From an uncultured Lachnospiraceae bacterium (GTDB taxonomy: Bacteria > Bacillota > Clostridia > Lachnospirales > Lachnospiraceae), in contig ONAZ01000008.1 of the NCBI GenBank assembly GCA_900315945.1, positions 1 to 64,000 on the forward strand: a DNA stretch of 64,000 bases, given 5' to 3'. The notes under the pieces are model-generated. The model saw only the letters and a list, made by a program, of their open reading frames with translations, did not search any database and had not been told where the DNA came from. The translations under genes and the position numbers were made by a program. Below, piece after piece: positions 28,264 to 39,036 of this stretch; the first letter of the stretch is position 1, and the number at the start of each line of letters is the position of its first letter.

Positions 28264-31029
28264 ATGGGGGATAATAATGAGAAAACTATCAATATAAAAT
28301 CGGGCACCTGGTATGAAGAACTAAAAGACAACGGAAGAATTGAGAAAATTTTCTTTTCAGATGAAATGCTAGATATGCTAGGCTATACCCACGAGGAGTT
28401 TCCAGATACACTAGAAGCATTGATAGAACATATGCATCCTGATGACGTAGGGATAATGATGTCTGGTGCTATTGATGCTGCCACAGGGATTACAGATGGA
28501 TATGATGTGCAGTATAGAATCAGGAAGAAATCTGGAGAATACATACTTGTTAATGCTACAGGTAAATTCATAAAAACGCCTGAAGGAAGACCTAATGTTA
28601 TGCATGGGTCTGTGATTGATTTGTCTCATGTATATGAGATGGGTGACGTTGTAAAAAATGATTCAAGCAGAAGCGAGATGATAGATGCTGTCTTTCAGAT
28701 TATGGGAGCGGCACGATGGCAGGCTGTATATGATGAAAAAGGTGATGCTAGAAGTATATTCTATTCAGATGAATTTAGAAGGATACTAGGTTATACATCT
28801 GAGAAAGAATTTCCTAATACTTCTAAAGCACTTTTAGACATAGTATATCAGGACGATGTAGTAAAGCTCCAAAAGTTTATCTACAAGGTTGAAAGCACGA
28901 ATGAAATAGATAAAATATTTGAAATTGAGTATAGGGTTCATAGAAAGGATAAAGCTGTTCTATGGCTTAGGGTCTTATGTAAGAAGTTATTTAATAAGGA
29001 TGGTTCTCCTAGTGAAGCCATTGGTGTTGTAATAGATGTTACTAATGAAAAGCTTGCTGAGAGACAGAGGCACTTAGTAGATATATTATCTAGAGAGTTT
29101 ACATCTGTGTGGTATATTAGTGCTAGATCTCATAAGATGACTTTAGTTAGACAGAACGATGAGAGACAGACAACATCTTCAGCTATAAATGAAGGATTAC
29201 ATTATAACTCTTATGAGAAAATGTTCTCAGATTATATCGATAAATATGTTGACGAAGTCGATAAAGAGAGACTGAGAAAGGAAGTAGCATTTGGCAATCT
29301 CCTGACTCGTGTAAAAGAGGGTGAACTTTATTCTATCAATTATCTACGGGATAATCTTGATGGAAGTAAGAGTTATTTTCAGATTTGCTTTGCAAGGGTT
29401 GTACATAACACAGGCAAATTATATTTTGCATGCGGATTTAGAGATATTGACAACATAATTCGTACTGAGATGGAGCAGGCAGAAGAAGCTAATAAAGCGA
29501 AATCCAACTTTCTGTTCAATATGAGTCACGATATTCGTACGCCAATGAATGCAATTATTGGATTTACAGAATTGGCAATGAAGAAGAGAGATGATAAGGA
29601 ATTATTAGATACATATCTGTCTAATATTCATACATCAAGTAAGAGTCTTCTTAATATTCTTAATAGTGTACTTGAGATGGCCAAGATTGAAAGTAACCAG
29701 ATAGAGATTTCATGGAAAGCAACAGACGTATCATCTTTCTTTGAGAATATAATTACAATGTTCAAAGATAGTATTGAAAAGAACAAATTGCATTTTCAAT
29801 ACATCAGTGAAGTAAAGCATAATCGCTTATATATGGATAGAACCCATGCTGAAGAGATTGCTATGAACCTTTTAAGCAATGCTATTAAGTATACTCCCGA
29901 AGGGGGAAGTATAAAGGTTCGAGTTACTGAAGAACCTGGACTTAAATCAAATGAGTGTTATATTAATACATTTATTGAAGATACTGGAATAGGTATGTCG
30001 GAAGAGTTCTTAGAGCATGTATTTGATGTATTCTCTAGAGAAAGAACTGCTGATACTGTAAATGTATCTGGAACAGGACTTGGACTTGCTATATCTAAGA
30101 GATTAATTAATCTAATGGGTGGAACAATACATATAGATAGTAAGCAGGGTAGGGGAACGAAGATATCCATAACTGTACTTCATAGAATTGTTGATGGAGA
30201 TGAAGAGATAGCTGAGACAGAGGAAGATATTGATATGTCGAAGCTTAGAGATAAGCGAATACTTCTTGCAGAGGATAATGACCTTAATGCTGAAATTGCT
30301 CTTGAACTTCTTCATGATGAAGGGTTTGAAGTTGAGAGAGCTTGCGATGGTACAGAGTGCATTTCTATGCTTAAAGAGAAACCGTCAAACTATTACGATG
30401 TAATATTTATGGATATTCAGATGCCAAAATTAGGAGGATATGAATCTGCTAGAATAATCAGAGAATTTGAAGATACTAAGAAGGCTCATATTCCTATTAT
30501 AGCTATAACGGCAAATGCCTTTGATGAAGACAGACATAAGGCTTTTGTTTCTGGAATGAATGCACACATAGCTAAACCTTTCGAGATTACTGATGTATAT
30601 AAGACACTTTACAATGTTCTTAAATTTAAGAATTTCTATGTTAACTTTAAGAAAATTGATGCATTTAAAGATAAGTATATAAAACTTGGATGTAAGTGTG
30701 GAAGCTTCGTATATAAAGTATATGGAGAAGAAGAGATAACATATGTAGATAATACTACAGTGGAGATGTTTGGCTGCAAGACGAAAGATGAATTTATGAA
30801 GCATGTTGGAGGATCCTTTAAGACGTTAGTGCATCCTGATGATATTGATAGGGTGGAAAGGGATATTATAAGCCAACAGAACTCTGTGGATGATGGAGTT
30901 GATTATGTGTCTTATAGAATAACAAGAGCTGACGGAGTAGTTAGAGATGCTATAGACATTGGGTGCCAAATATTTAACGGACATGAATTTGTCTTTTATG
31001 TATATATTGTTGACGTTACAGATATTTGA
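28264..31029 (+). CDS. Hybrid histidine kinase, PAS-PAS-HK-receiver-PAS
   Basis: A 921-residue soluble kinase. Two PAS domains (about 5-125 and 145-270) with HPDD and YRI motifs precede the HisKA with His422 (NMSHDIRTPMNA), HATPase (NLLSNAIKYT, DTGIGMS, GTGLGLAI), a receiver with Asp717 (VIFMDIQMP), and an extra C-terminal PAS domain (about 805-921). The receiver before a terminal PAS is unusual and there is no Hpt or DNA-binding part. ATG 28264 has GGGGG five bases upstream; an in-frame ATG at 28252 is less well placed. The peptide synthetase gene starts 22 bases after the stop, so the two are surely one operon. Confidence 0.92.
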   Translation: MGDNNEKTINIKSGTWYEELKDNGRIEKIFFSDEMLDMLGYTHEEFPDTLEALIEHMHPDDVGIMMSGAIDAATGITDGYDVQYRIRKKSGEYILVNATGKFIKTPEGRPNVMHGSVIDLSHVYEMGDVVKNDSSRSEMIDAVFQIMGAARWQAVYDEKGDARSIFYSDEFRRILGYTSEKEFPNTSKALLDIVYQDDVVKLQKFIYKVESTNEIDKIFEIEYRVHRKDKAVLWLRVLCKKLFNKDGSPSEAIGVVIDVTNEKLAERQRHLVDILSREFTSVWYISARSHKMTLVRQNDERQTTSSAINEGLHYNSYEKMFSDYIDKYVDEVDKERLRKEVAFGNLLTRVKEGELYSINYLRDNLDGSKSYFQICFARVVHNTGKLYFACGFRDIDNIIRTEMEQAEEANKAKSNFLFNMSHDIRTPMNAIIGFTELAMKKRDDKELLDTYLSNIHTSSKSLLNILNSVLEMAKIESNQIEISWKATDVSSFFENIITMFKDSIEKNKLHFQYISEVKHNRLYMDRTHAEEIAMNLLSNAIKYTPEGGSIKVRVTEEPGLKSNECYINTFIEDTGIGMSEEFLEHVFDVFSRERTADTVNVSGTGLGLAISKRLINLMGGTIHIDSKQGRGTKISITVLHRIVDGDEEIAETEEDIDMSKLRDKRILLAEDNDLNAEIALELLHDEGFEVERACDGTECISMLKEKPSNYYDVIFMDIQMPKLGGYESARIIREFEDTKKAHIPIIAITANAFDEDRHKAFVSGMNAHIAKPFEITDVYKTLYNVLKFKNFYVNFKKIDAFKDKYIKLGCKCGSFVYKVYGEEEITYVDNTTVEMFGCKTKDEFMKHVGGSFKTLVHPDDIDRVERDIISQQNSVDDGVDYVSYRITRADGVVRDAIDIGCQIFNGHEFVFYVYIVDVTDI

Positions 31030-31051
31030 TGCATAATAAGAGGACTTGAAT

Positions 31052-33883
31052 ATGAAGCGTTTTATTGACGTATATGAAGAGACTGTTAGAACTCACTTAG
31101 AGCAAGCGGCTGTGGTGGGAGAAAAACAGTCTCTTACATATAGGGAATTAGACAAAGCTGCAAGCAGAATATATGGATATCTTAAGAAAGAAGGAATTGG
31201 CAAAGAGGATTTTGTACAGATTATACTGCCTAGAGATGTGAAGATAATAGTATCTATTACAGGAGTTATCAAAGCTGGAGCAGCCTTTATGGTCTTAGAG
31301 GATACTTATCCAAGAGAGAGAGTAGATTATATCTATAAAGACTGTGGATGTGTGTTGCGCCTTGATGAGAAACTGTATGACGCCATAATGAAAGAATATG
31401 AGCCACTATCAGGTCACGAAGAGACGGATCTTCATGATGCTGCTTATGCTGTATATACTTCTGGCTCTACAGGTAATCCTAAGGGAGTTCTTCATGAGTA
31501 TGGCAATATAGACCAGACAAGCTTGACTTCTAAGACATGGTACACTTCTCTTGTGACGAGGTCTGCATTATATCCTCCATTTTATTTTATTGCAGGAATA
31601 ATGGATTATATTAGTACAATAACTAATGCTCACACTTCATATATTATGCCTCATTCTCTTACAAGAGATTTTATTGGCTGTAAGCAATTTATTAGAGAGA
31701 ATCAGATAGAGAAGATTTATCTTCCTCCGTCCCTTCTGAGAATATATGACAAGCCGGAAGAGTGTCTTAAAGTGATTATGACAGGAAGTGAGCCGGCAAA
31801 TGGTCTTTCTTACCATGACAAACCATATCTTATAAATGTCTATGGAATGAGCGAAGCAGGTTTCTATGTCTTGAACAAATCCTTGAGTAAACCATATGAT
31901 GTAGCTCCTGTAGGAAGAACAAATTATTATGATATTGGATTGGTGCTGATAGATGAAGATGGCAAAATTGTAGAAGGTGAAGGACAAGGCGAAATCTGCT
32001 TTATCAATGAGTATGTACGTGGATACATTAATCTACATAATCAAACAAACTATGCTTTCCGAGATGGTATCTTTCATACAAATGATTGTGCAAGGCGTGA
32101 TGTTAATGGTGATTACTATATTGTTGGTCGCTATGATGATATGATCAAAATTAATGGTAACAGGGTTGAGCCTGTTGAGATTGAAAATCATATCAAGAAT
32201 CTAACTGGTCTAAAACAAGTTGTGGCCAAAGGGTTTGATGATGGAGACAGAAGTTATATTGTTCTTTATTATATAAAGGAAGAAGCAAGAGAGAAGGGTA
32301 TATATATTGAAGATAGTCTCGATTTTGATAAAGAGAAGTTAAACGACCTTCTTCCTGAATATATGATTCCTACGTATTATGTTGGGGTAGATGAATTCCC
32401 GCTTACACCTACGGGGAAAGTGTCTCGAAGGAAGCTTAAGGCACCTGATGTAAATGATTATGCAAGAGAATATGTGGAGCCTGATACAGAACTTGAGAAA
32501 ATACTATGTGACAAAATGGCTGAGGTTCTAAGAAGAGACAAGGTAAGCGTAGTTGATGATTTCTATGCACTTGGTGGGGACTCTATGAAATCCATGCTTT
32601 TTATAACAGCATGTAATGAAATGGGAGTTAATATAACATCTAAGGCTTTATATGATTATAGAACGCCACGAGAAATTTCTATACATTACGAAATAATAGA
32701 TACAGTATCTCAGATGGATACTATTGATGAAGAAGCACGACAAAAGAAGTGGCCGCTTTTTCTCGCTCAGAAGGCGAATCTGGCATTTGGACGAAGAAGT
32801 GAAGAACTTAATTCTATGAATATTCCTTCCTTATATAGATTGAAAAAGGATGTGGATATAGGGAGATTAAGAAAAGCTGTTGTAAAAGTATTAGATGCTC
32901 ACCCTGGAATGAGAATTAGAATTGTTAAAGAAGAACAATTCTATCAGATGTATGAAGAAAGCTATGGGCCAGATTGTAATATTATAGAGATTGATAAATC
33001 AGAGCTTGATAATGTAATTAAGAAGCTATATAGTCCATTTAACATATTCAAAGAGAGACTATACTGTTGCAATATATATAAGACTGAGGAAGCAAATTAT
33101 TTCTTTATGAGTATTCACCATGTTATTTCAGATGGTACATCTCGCAAATTACTTCTTAATCAAATTGCTAAGGCATATGTAGATGAAGACTATATTGTTC
33201 CCAAAGATTATTATTTCTATCTTCTGACGAAAAGGTTTGAAGAAGAAAGATGGGGCAAAGTATTAGATGAAAGTGATAGGTCTAATATAATTGATTATGA
33301 TCATGATTATGATGGAAGACAAGGAGCAAATATATACGAAGCAGGTATAGCTCCTTTTGATGAGTCAAGAGATGGTAGCTTCTTTGTTGCAGCACTGGCA
33401 ATGGCAATTGCAAAATACAATGGTAGAGACAGAGTTGTGATTAAGGAAGTATTTAATGGAAGAAACGAACTATACACGAGAAATATAGCTGGAGAATTGG
33501 CTATAGGTGTTACTATAGAAGTTGAGATTACAGAAGATAAAAGCTTTGAGGATATTAGAGATGAGATAAGAATGCAAGAACTCTACGAATCAACTCATCC
33601 ACCTAATAGAGCAGTTGAGAGTAAAAACGGAGCCATTGGTATTCGATTCAATTATCAAAAGGGAACTGTTGATAAGACTGGTTTTGAAGATTTATCTGAT
33701 GAAAATCTTATTAATATGCCAAGAGAAAAAACAATGAATGGAACTTTCAGCTTTAATATTATTGAAACAGATAAGAAGAATACCGTTGATGCCTTAATGC
33801 TTTATGCAACATCAAAATACGATATGTCTAGCATGCGACAGGTTATGGATATGTTCTTGGAAAATGTAAGAGCAAATCTCTAA
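31052..33883 (+). CDS. Single-module non-ribosomal peptide synthetase (A-PCP-C)
   Basis: A 943-residue enzyme. An adenylation domain (1 to about 465) shows YTSGSTGNPKGV (A3), NVYGMSEAGF (A5), YYIVGRYDDMIKINGNRVEP (A7-A8) and LTPTGKVSRRKL (A10). A carrier domain has LGGDSMKSM with Ser511 for the phosphopantetheine arm. A condensation domain has HHVISDG at 689-695. There is no thioesterase, reductase or N-terminal condensation domain, so it loads one amino acid and probably passes it to a free acceptor. The product is unknown. A phosphopantetheinyl transferase that could activate it is encoded at 49695. ATG 31052 follows AGAGGA; TTG six bases upstream is less likely. Confidence 0.9.
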   Translation: MKRFIDVYEETVRTHLEQAAVVGEKQSLTYRELDKAASRIYGYLKKEGIGKEDFVQIILPRDVKIIVSITGVIKAGAAFMVLEDTYPRERVDYIYKDCGCVLRLDEKLYDAIMKEYEPLSGHEETDLHDAAYAVYTSGSTGNPKGVLHEYGNIDQTSLTSKTWYTSLVTRSALYPPFYFIAGIMDYISTITNAHTSYIMPHSLTRDFIGCKQFIRENQIEKIYLPPSLLRIYDKPEECLKVIMTGSEPANGLSYHDKPYLINVYGMSEAGFYVLNKSLSKPYDVAPVGRTNYYDIGLVLIDEDGKIVEGEGQGEICFINEYVRGYINLHNQTNYAFRDGIFHTNDCARRDVNGDYYIVGRYDDMIKINGNRVEPVEIENHIKNLTGLKQVVAKGFDDGDRSYIVLYYIKEEAREKGIYIEDSLDFDKEKLNDLLPEYMIPTYYVGVDEFPLTPTGKVSRRKLKAPDVNDYAREYVEPDTELEKILCDKMAEVLRRDKVSVVDDFYALGGDSMKSMLFITACNEMGVNITSKALYDYRTPREISIHYEIIDTVSQMDTIDEEARQKKWPLFLAQKANLAFGRRSEELNSMNIPSLYRLKKDVDIGRLRKAVVKVLDAHPGMRIRIVKEEQFYQMYEESYGPDCNIIEIDKSELDNVIKKLYSPFNIFKERLYCCNIYKTEEANYFFMSIHHVISDGTSRKLLLNQIAKAYVDEDYIVPKDYYFYLLTKRFEEERWGKVLDESDRSNIIDYDHDYDGRQGANIYEAGIAPFDESRDGSFFVAALAMAIAKYNGRDRVVIKEVFNGRNELYTRNIAGELAIGVTIEVEITEDKSFEDIRDEIRMQELYESTHPPNRAVESKNGAIGIRFNYQKGTVDKTGFEDLSDENLINMPREKTMNGTFSFNIIETDKKNTVDALMLYATSKYDMSSMRQVMDMFLENVRANL

Positions 33884-33898
33884 TTTATCTTGATTTTG

Positions 33899-33927
33899 TT
33901 GACATGAATTATTAAAAGTAATAATAT
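33899..33927 (+). promoter_or_regulatory. Promoter before the sodium:solute symporter gene
   Basis: TTGACA (33899-33904) and TAATAT (33922-33927) are 17 bases apart. The predicted transcription start falls inside the hairpin at 33930-33955. Confidence 0.55.
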
Positions 33928-33929
33928 TT

Positions 33930-33955
33930 ACTTCGGCGTGGTAATGCGCCGAAGT
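33930..33955 (+). terminator. Hairpin with T-run, overlapping the symporter promoter start
   Basis: ACTTCGGCG pairs with CGCCGAAGT (9 bp, 8-base loop) and seven T follow. It ends the kinase/peptide synthetase operon. Because it also lies just after a promoter, it may weaken or control symporter transcription. Confidence 0.8.
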
Positions 33956-33989
33956 TTTTTTATGCATACAATTTGTGGAGGAAAATGTA

Positions 33990-35567
33990 ATGACAATCGT
34001 GTTATGTTCAATATTTCTAATTGTATTCTTCGCTGTAATGATTACTGTTGGTTTTGTTACTAGAAAGAACGCAAGAGATGTTAATGGATTTGTACTTGGT
34101 GGTAGAAATGTAGGACCATGGCTTACAGCCTTTGCCTTTGGTACATCATACTTTTCTGCAGTAATCTTTGTTGGTTATGCAGGACAGTTTGGATGGAACT
34201 TTGGACTTGCTTCGACCTGGGCAGGTCTTGGTAATGCCCTAATTGGTTCTTTGCTTGCATGGAGAATACTTGGACGTAGAACAAGAATTATGACCCAGTC
34301 ACTTGATTCTAAGACAATGCCAGATTATTTCGAGAAGAGATATGGTAGTAAGGCAATCAAGATTGTTGCTTCTATTATAGTATTTATATTTTTGATTCCA
34401 TATACTGCTTCATTATATAATGGCTTATCTAGTTTATTTGGAATGGTATTTGATATTCCTTACTGGGTTATTATTGTAGTTATGGCTGTGCTTACAGGAA
34501 TATATGTTGTATTTGGTGGATATATGGCAACAGCTATTAATGATTTTATTCAAGGAATTATAATGCTAATAGGAATCATTGCTGTTATTGCTGCAGTATT
34601 AAATGATAATGGTGGAATTCTTGAGGCATCTAAGAGGTTATCAGAGATTCCAGCAGAAGGATGGACTAGTGGAGCATATTCGTCATTCCTTGGACCAGAT
34701 CCATTATCTCTGTTGTTTGTAGTATTATTAACTTCTCTTGGTACATGGGGACTTCCTCAGATGGTTGGTAAATTCTATGCTATTAAGAGTGAGAACGATA
34801 TACAAAAAGGTACAACTATTTCTACTATATTTGCAATTGTGGTAGCTGGTGGTTGTTATTTCCTTGGTGGCTTTGGAAGACTATATGCAGATAAGATTCA
34901 ATATAGAGATAATGGTGCTCCTTTATTTGATTCCATTATTCCGTCTATGCTTTCCACTTTGCCTGGAATAATAGTTGCTATTGTAATAGTGCTTGTTCTG
35001 TCTGCTTCAATGTCAACCTTGTCATCTCTTGTATTAACTTCTAGTTCAACATTTACACTAGATGTAATTAAGCCGGCATATAAGAAAGGTCTAGATGAGA
35101 AGAAGCAGGTTAGTATAATGAGAATTCTACTAATCTTCTTTATAGCAGTATCAGCAGTAATAGCTATAATAAAAGATTCCTACCCTGGACTTACATTTAT
35201 TGCGCAAATGATGGGTGTATCATGGGGAGCACTTGCAGGAGCCTTCCTTGCACCATTTTTATATGGATTATATTGGAAGAAGACAAGTAAAGTATCTGTT
35301 GCTGTGTGCTTTGTATGGGGATGCTCACTTGCAATATTCCAGTTTATTATATCAATGACAGGAATAGATGTATCATCATGGGGACCAGTACTTGGTTTCA
35401 TATTCAAGTCTTCAATTAACTCTGGCGTTGTGGCAATGGTAGGTGGACTTATAATAGTACCGATTGTTACTCTTGTAACTAAGAAGCCTGATAAAGAAGA
35501 AATGGACAAGATGTTTGAATGCTTTGATGAGAAGGTTTCAGTACCTAAGAAGGAAGCTTTGGATTAA
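33990..35567 (+). CDS. Sodium:solute symporter (SSS family)
   Basis: A 525-residue membrane protein with about 13 helices. SSS family segments are clear: GFVLGGRNVGPWLTAFAFGTSYFSAV, DYFEKRYGSKAIK, VVFGGYMATAINDFIQGIIM (the sodium-site helix), and LSASMSTLSSLVLTSSSTFTLDV. It resembles PutP/PanF-type carriers of proline, pantothenate or other organic solutes; the substrate cannot be read. ATG 33990 follows GGAGG by eight bases; the upstream GTG at 33975 would overlap that site. Confidence 0.92.
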   Translation: MTIVLCSIFLIVFFAVMITVGFVTRKNARDVNGFVLGGRNVGPWLTAFAFGTSYFSAVIFVGYAGQFGWNFGLASTWAGLGNALIGSLLAWRILGRRTRIMTQSLDSKTMPDYFEKRYGSKAIKIVASIIVFIFLIPYTASLYNGLSSLFGMVFDIPYWVIIVVMAVLTGIYVVFGGYMATAINDFIQGIIMLIGIIAVIAAVLNDNGGILEASKRLSEIPAEGWTSGAYSSFLGPDPLSLLFVVLLTSLGTWGLPQMVGKFYAIKSENDIQKGTTISTIFAIVVAGGCYFLGGFGRLYADKIQYRDNGAPLFDSIIPSMLSTLPGIIVAIVIVLVLSASMSTLSSLVLTSSSTFTLDVIKPAYKKGLDEKKQVSIMRILLIFFIAVSAVIAIIKDSYPGLTFIAQMMGVSWGALAGAFLAPFLYGLYWKKTSKVSVAVCFVWGCSLAIFQFIISMTGIDVSSWGPVLGFIFKSSINSGVVAMVGGLIIVPIVTLVTKKPDKEEMDKMFECFDEKVSVPKKEALD

Positions 35568-35573
35568 AATTAT

Positions 35574-35615
35574 TGATGGCATGGTCAATAAATTAATGAT
35601 GGCATGGTCAATAAA
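35574..35615 (+). repeat. Perfect 19-bp direct repeat before the rpsL promoter
   Basis: TGATGGCATGGTCAATAAA occurs at 35574-35592 and again at 35597-35615, a 23-base period, and ends five bases before the -35. The placement suggests an upstream activator or operator site. Confidence 0.7.
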
Positions 35616-35619
35616 ACTC

Positions 35620-35648
35620 TTGACACTTGAGTATAAAGCAATTATAAT
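35620..35648 (+). promoter_or_regulatory. Consensus promoter of the rpsL-rpsG-fusA operon
   Basis: TTGACA (35620-35625) and TATAAT (35643-35648) with a 17-base spacer, a full consensus match, as expected for translation genes. Confidence 0.9.
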
Positions 35649-35680
35649 ATTCTAGCGTGCGTTTCTGCGTGCGCTAGAAT
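35649..35680 (+). promoter_or_regulatory. Leader hairpin with T-run (possible attenuator)
   Basis: ATTCTAGCG pairs with CGCTAGAAT (9 bp, with inner TGCG repeats) and is followed by TTTTTATTTT. It begins at about the predicted transcription start and precedes rpsL by 30 bases, so it could attenuate the operon or yield a very short RNA. Confidence 0.6.
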
Positions 35681-35709
35681 TTTTATTTTAGAATAAGGAG
35701 GTGAAAATA

Positions 35710-36129
35710 ATGCCAACATTTAACCAGTTAGTAAGAAAGGGTCGTTCGACTTCAGCTAAGAAGTCTACATCACCAGCTCTTCAAAAGGGTTACAACTCAC
35801 TTCAGAAGAAGCCAACTGATAATCCTTCTCCACAGAAGCGTGGTGTATGTACTGCTGTTAAGACTGCTACACCTAAGAAGCCTAACTCAGCACTTCGTAA
35901 GATTGCCAGAGTTCGTCTTTCTAACGGAATCGAAGTAACAAGCTACATTCCAGGTGAAGGTCACAACTTACAGGAGCATAGCGTTGTTCTTATTCGTGGT
36001 GGAAGAGTAAAGGATTTACCTGGTACTCGTTATCACGTAATCAGAGGAACACTTGATACTGCAGGAGTTGCTAACAGAAAGCAAGCCCGTTCTAAGTATG
36101 GTGCTAAGAAGCCAAAGGATTCTAAGTAA
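35710..36129 (+). CDS. rpsL: Ribosomal protein S12
   Basis: S12 of the 30S subunit, needed for decoding accuracy. The 139-residue protein begins [12 protein letters not shown] and contains [15 protein letters not shown] and the streptomycin-region [11 protein letters not shown], all family-diagnostic. Start ATG 35710 is fixed by the conserved N-terminus; AAGGAGG lies just upstream. First gene of the str operon. Confidence 0.98.
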   Translation: MPTFNQLVRKGRSTSAKKSTSPALQKGYNSLQKKPTDNPSPQKRGVCTAVKTATPKKPNSALRKIARVRLSNGIEVTSYIPGEGHNLQEHSVVLIRGGRVKDLPGTRYHVIRGTLDTAGVANRKQARSKYGAKKPKDSK

Positions 36130-36152
36130 TAATGGGTAATCACGCGTTAAAT

Positions 36153-36185
36153 GTTGATTTTATTTTCATCATGAAATAAATCAGC
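36153..36185 (+). promoter_or_regulatory. Imperfect hairpin in the rpsL-rpsG spacer
   Basis: GTTGATTTTATTTTC can fold onto GAAATAAATCAGC with a five-base loop and small bulges. In E. coli S7 binds this spacer to repress translation; whether that applies here is inference. Confidence 0.3.
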
Positions 36186-36199
36186 ACGAACACCGTTAA

Positions 36200-36715
<516 letters not shown>

Positions 36716-36772
36716 TACTATTAGAGAAATTAAAGCATATTTTAACTTATATAAAAATAGGAGGAAAAAATC

Positions 36773-38890
36773 TTGGCTGGAAGAGAATATCCGTTAGAGA
36801 GAACTAGAAATATCGGAATTATGGCTCATATTGATGCTGGTAAGACAACAACAACTGAGCGTATTCTATATTATACTGGTGTTAATTATAAGATCGGTGA
36901 AACTCATGATGGTTCAGCTACAATGGACTGGATGGAGCAGGAACAAGAGAGAGGTATTACAATCACTTCTGCTGCTACAACTTGTCACTGGACACTTCAA
37001 GAGAACAATAAGCCTAAGAAAGGCGCTGAAGAGCACCGTATCAATATTATTGATACTCCAGGTCACGTTGACTTTACAGTTGAAGTTGAGAGATCACTTC
37101 GTGTATTAGACGGTGCCGTTGGTGTATTCTGTGCTAAGGGTGGTGTTGAGCCTCAGTCAGAAAATGTTTGGCGTCAGGCTGACACATACAATGTACCAAG
37201 AATGGCATTTATTAATAAGATGGATATCTTAGGTGCAGACTTTTATGGTGCTGTAGACCAGATTCGTGAACGTCTTGGTAAGAATGCTATCGTTCTTCAA
37301 TTACCAATTGGTAAGGAAGATGATTTCAAAGGTATCATTGACCTATTCGAAATGAAGGCATATATCTATAATGATGATAAAGGTGAAGATATCTCAATCG
37401 TAGACATCCCTGATGATATGAAAGATGATGCTGAACTTTATCGTACAGAATTAATAGAGAAGGTTTGTGAATTAGACGATGATCTAATGATGCAATACCT
37501 TGAAGGCGAAGAGGTTGCAGTTGATGATCTTAAGGCTGCACTTCGTAAAGGTACATGTGAATGTACAGCAGTACCTGTATGTTGCGGAACAGCTTATCGT
37601 AATAAGGGTGTACAGAAGTTACTTGATGCTATCGTTGAATTTATGCCATCACCACTTGACATCCCAGCTATTAAGGGTGTTGATATGGATGGAAATGAGA
37701 CAGAGAGACACTCATCTGATGATGAACCATTCTCTGCATTAGCATTTAAGATTATGACAGACCCATTCGTAGGTAAGCTTGCATTCTTCCGTGTATATTC
37801 AGGAACAATGAATTCTGGTTCTTATGTACTTAATGCTACTAAGAATAAGAAGGAAAGAGTAGGACGTATCCTACAGATGCATGCTAATAAGAGAGAAGAA
37901 TTAGACAAGGTTTATTCTGGAGATATTGCTGCAGCAGTTGGATTTAAGGTTACATCAACTGGTGATACAATTTGTGATGAGCAGCATCCAGTTATCCTAG
38001 AGTCTATGGAATTCCCTGAGCCAGTTATTGAGCTTGCTATTGAGCCTAAGACTAAGGCTGGACAGCAGAAGATGGGTGAAGCTTTAGCAAAGCTTGCTGA
38101 GGAAGATCCAACATTTAGAGCTCATACAGATTCTGAAACAGGTCAGACAATTATTGCTGGTATGGGTGAGCTTCACTTAGAGATTATCGTTGATAGACTA
38201 CTTCGTGAATTCAAGGTAGAGGCTAACGTAGGTGCTCCTCAAGTTGCTTACAAGGAGACATTTACTAAGGCTGTTGATCAGGAATACAAGTACGCTAAGC
38301 AGTCTGGTGGTCGTGGTCAGTATGGTCACTGTAAAGTTAAATTCGAGCCTATGGATGCTAATGCTGATGAAGTATTCAAGTTCGAGTCTACTGTAGTAGG
38401 TGGTAACATTCCTAAGGAATATATTCCTGCTGTAGGCGAAGGTATTGAAGAAGCTGCAAAATCAGGTATCCTTTGTGGATTCCCAGTACTTGGTATCCAT
38501 GCAACTGTATATGATGGTTCGTATCATGAAGTCGATTCTTCAGAAATGGCATTCCACATTGCAGGTTCTATGTGTTTCAAGGAAGCAATGGCAAAGGCTG
38601 ATCCAGTATTATTAGAGCCTATCATGAAGGTAGATGTTACTATGCCTGAAGAGTATATGGGCGACGTTATTGGTGATATTAATGCCAGACGTGGTCGTAT
38701 CGAGGGTATGGATGACCTTGGCGGCGGTAAGATTGTTCATGGATATGTTCCGCTTGCTGAAATGTTTGGTTATTCAACTGATCTTCGTTCAAGAACACAG
38801 GGTCGTGGTAACTATTCAATGTTCTTTGAGAAGTATGAGCCAGTTCCTAAGTCAGTACAGGATAAGCTTATATCTAACAAGGATAAATAA
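36773..38890 (+). CDS. fusA: Elongation factor G (TTG start)
   Basis: EF-G drives ribosomal translocation. The 705-residue protein has the G1 motif [10 protein letters not shown], switch [15 protein letters not shown], and domains II-V with [14 protein letters not shown] and [14 protein letters not shown]. The start is TTG 36773 (reading [14 protein letters not shown]), eight bases after GGAGG; no ATG fits the family N-terminus. Third gene of the str operon. Confidence 0.97.
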   Translation: MAGREYPLERTRNIGIMAHIDAGKTTTTERILYYTGVNYKIGETHDGSATMDWMEQEQERGITITSAATTCHWTLQENNKPKKGAEEHRINIIDTPGHVDFTVEVERSLRVLDGAVGVFCAKGGVEPQSENVWRQADTYNVPRMAFINKMDILGADFYGAVDQIRERLGKNAIVLQLPIGKEDDFKGIIDLFEMKAYIYNDDKGEDISIVDIPDDMKDDAELYRTELIEKVCELDDDLMMQYLEGEEVAVDDLKAALRKGTCECTAVPVCCGTAYRNKGVQKLLDAIVEFMPSPLDIPAIKGVDMDGNETERHSSDDEPFSALAFKIMTDPFVGKLAFFRVYSGTMNSGSYVLNATKNKKERVGRILQMHANKREELDKVYSGDIAAAVGFKVTSTGDTICDEQHPVILESMEFPEPVIELAIEPKTKAGQQKMGEALAKLAEEDPTFRAHTDSETGQTIIAGMGELHLEIIVDRLLREFKVEANVGAPQVAYKETFTKAVDQEYKYAKQSGGRGQYGHCKVKFEPMDANADEVFKFESTVVGGNIPKEYIPAVGEGIEEAAKSGILCGFPVLGIHATVYDGSYHEVDSSEMAFHIAGSMCFKEAMAKADPVLLEPIMKVDVTMPEEYMGDVIGDINARRGRIEGMDDLGGGKIVHGYVPLAEMFGYSTDLRSRTQGRGNYSMFFEKYEPVPKSVQDKLISNKDK

Positions 38891-38917
38891 AAATATTGTA
38901 CAAAACTAAATTTTGTG

Positions 38918-38946
38918 TTGAAAAAAAAGATTATTTTCTATATAAT
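38918..38946 (+). promoter_or_regulatory. tuf promoter
   Basis: TTGAAA (38918-38923) and TATAAT (38941-38946) at 17 bases. A small TTCTATA/TATAGAA hairpin lies in the leader near 38967-38983. tuf can thus be transcribed on its own. Confidence 0.8.
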
Positions 38947-39036
38947 CAATTTTAACCGAGTGTCGTTCTATAAATATAGAATGATAGGTCATTATAACGT
39001 ATCGAATTCATATCTATTGTAAGGAGGAATTATAAA

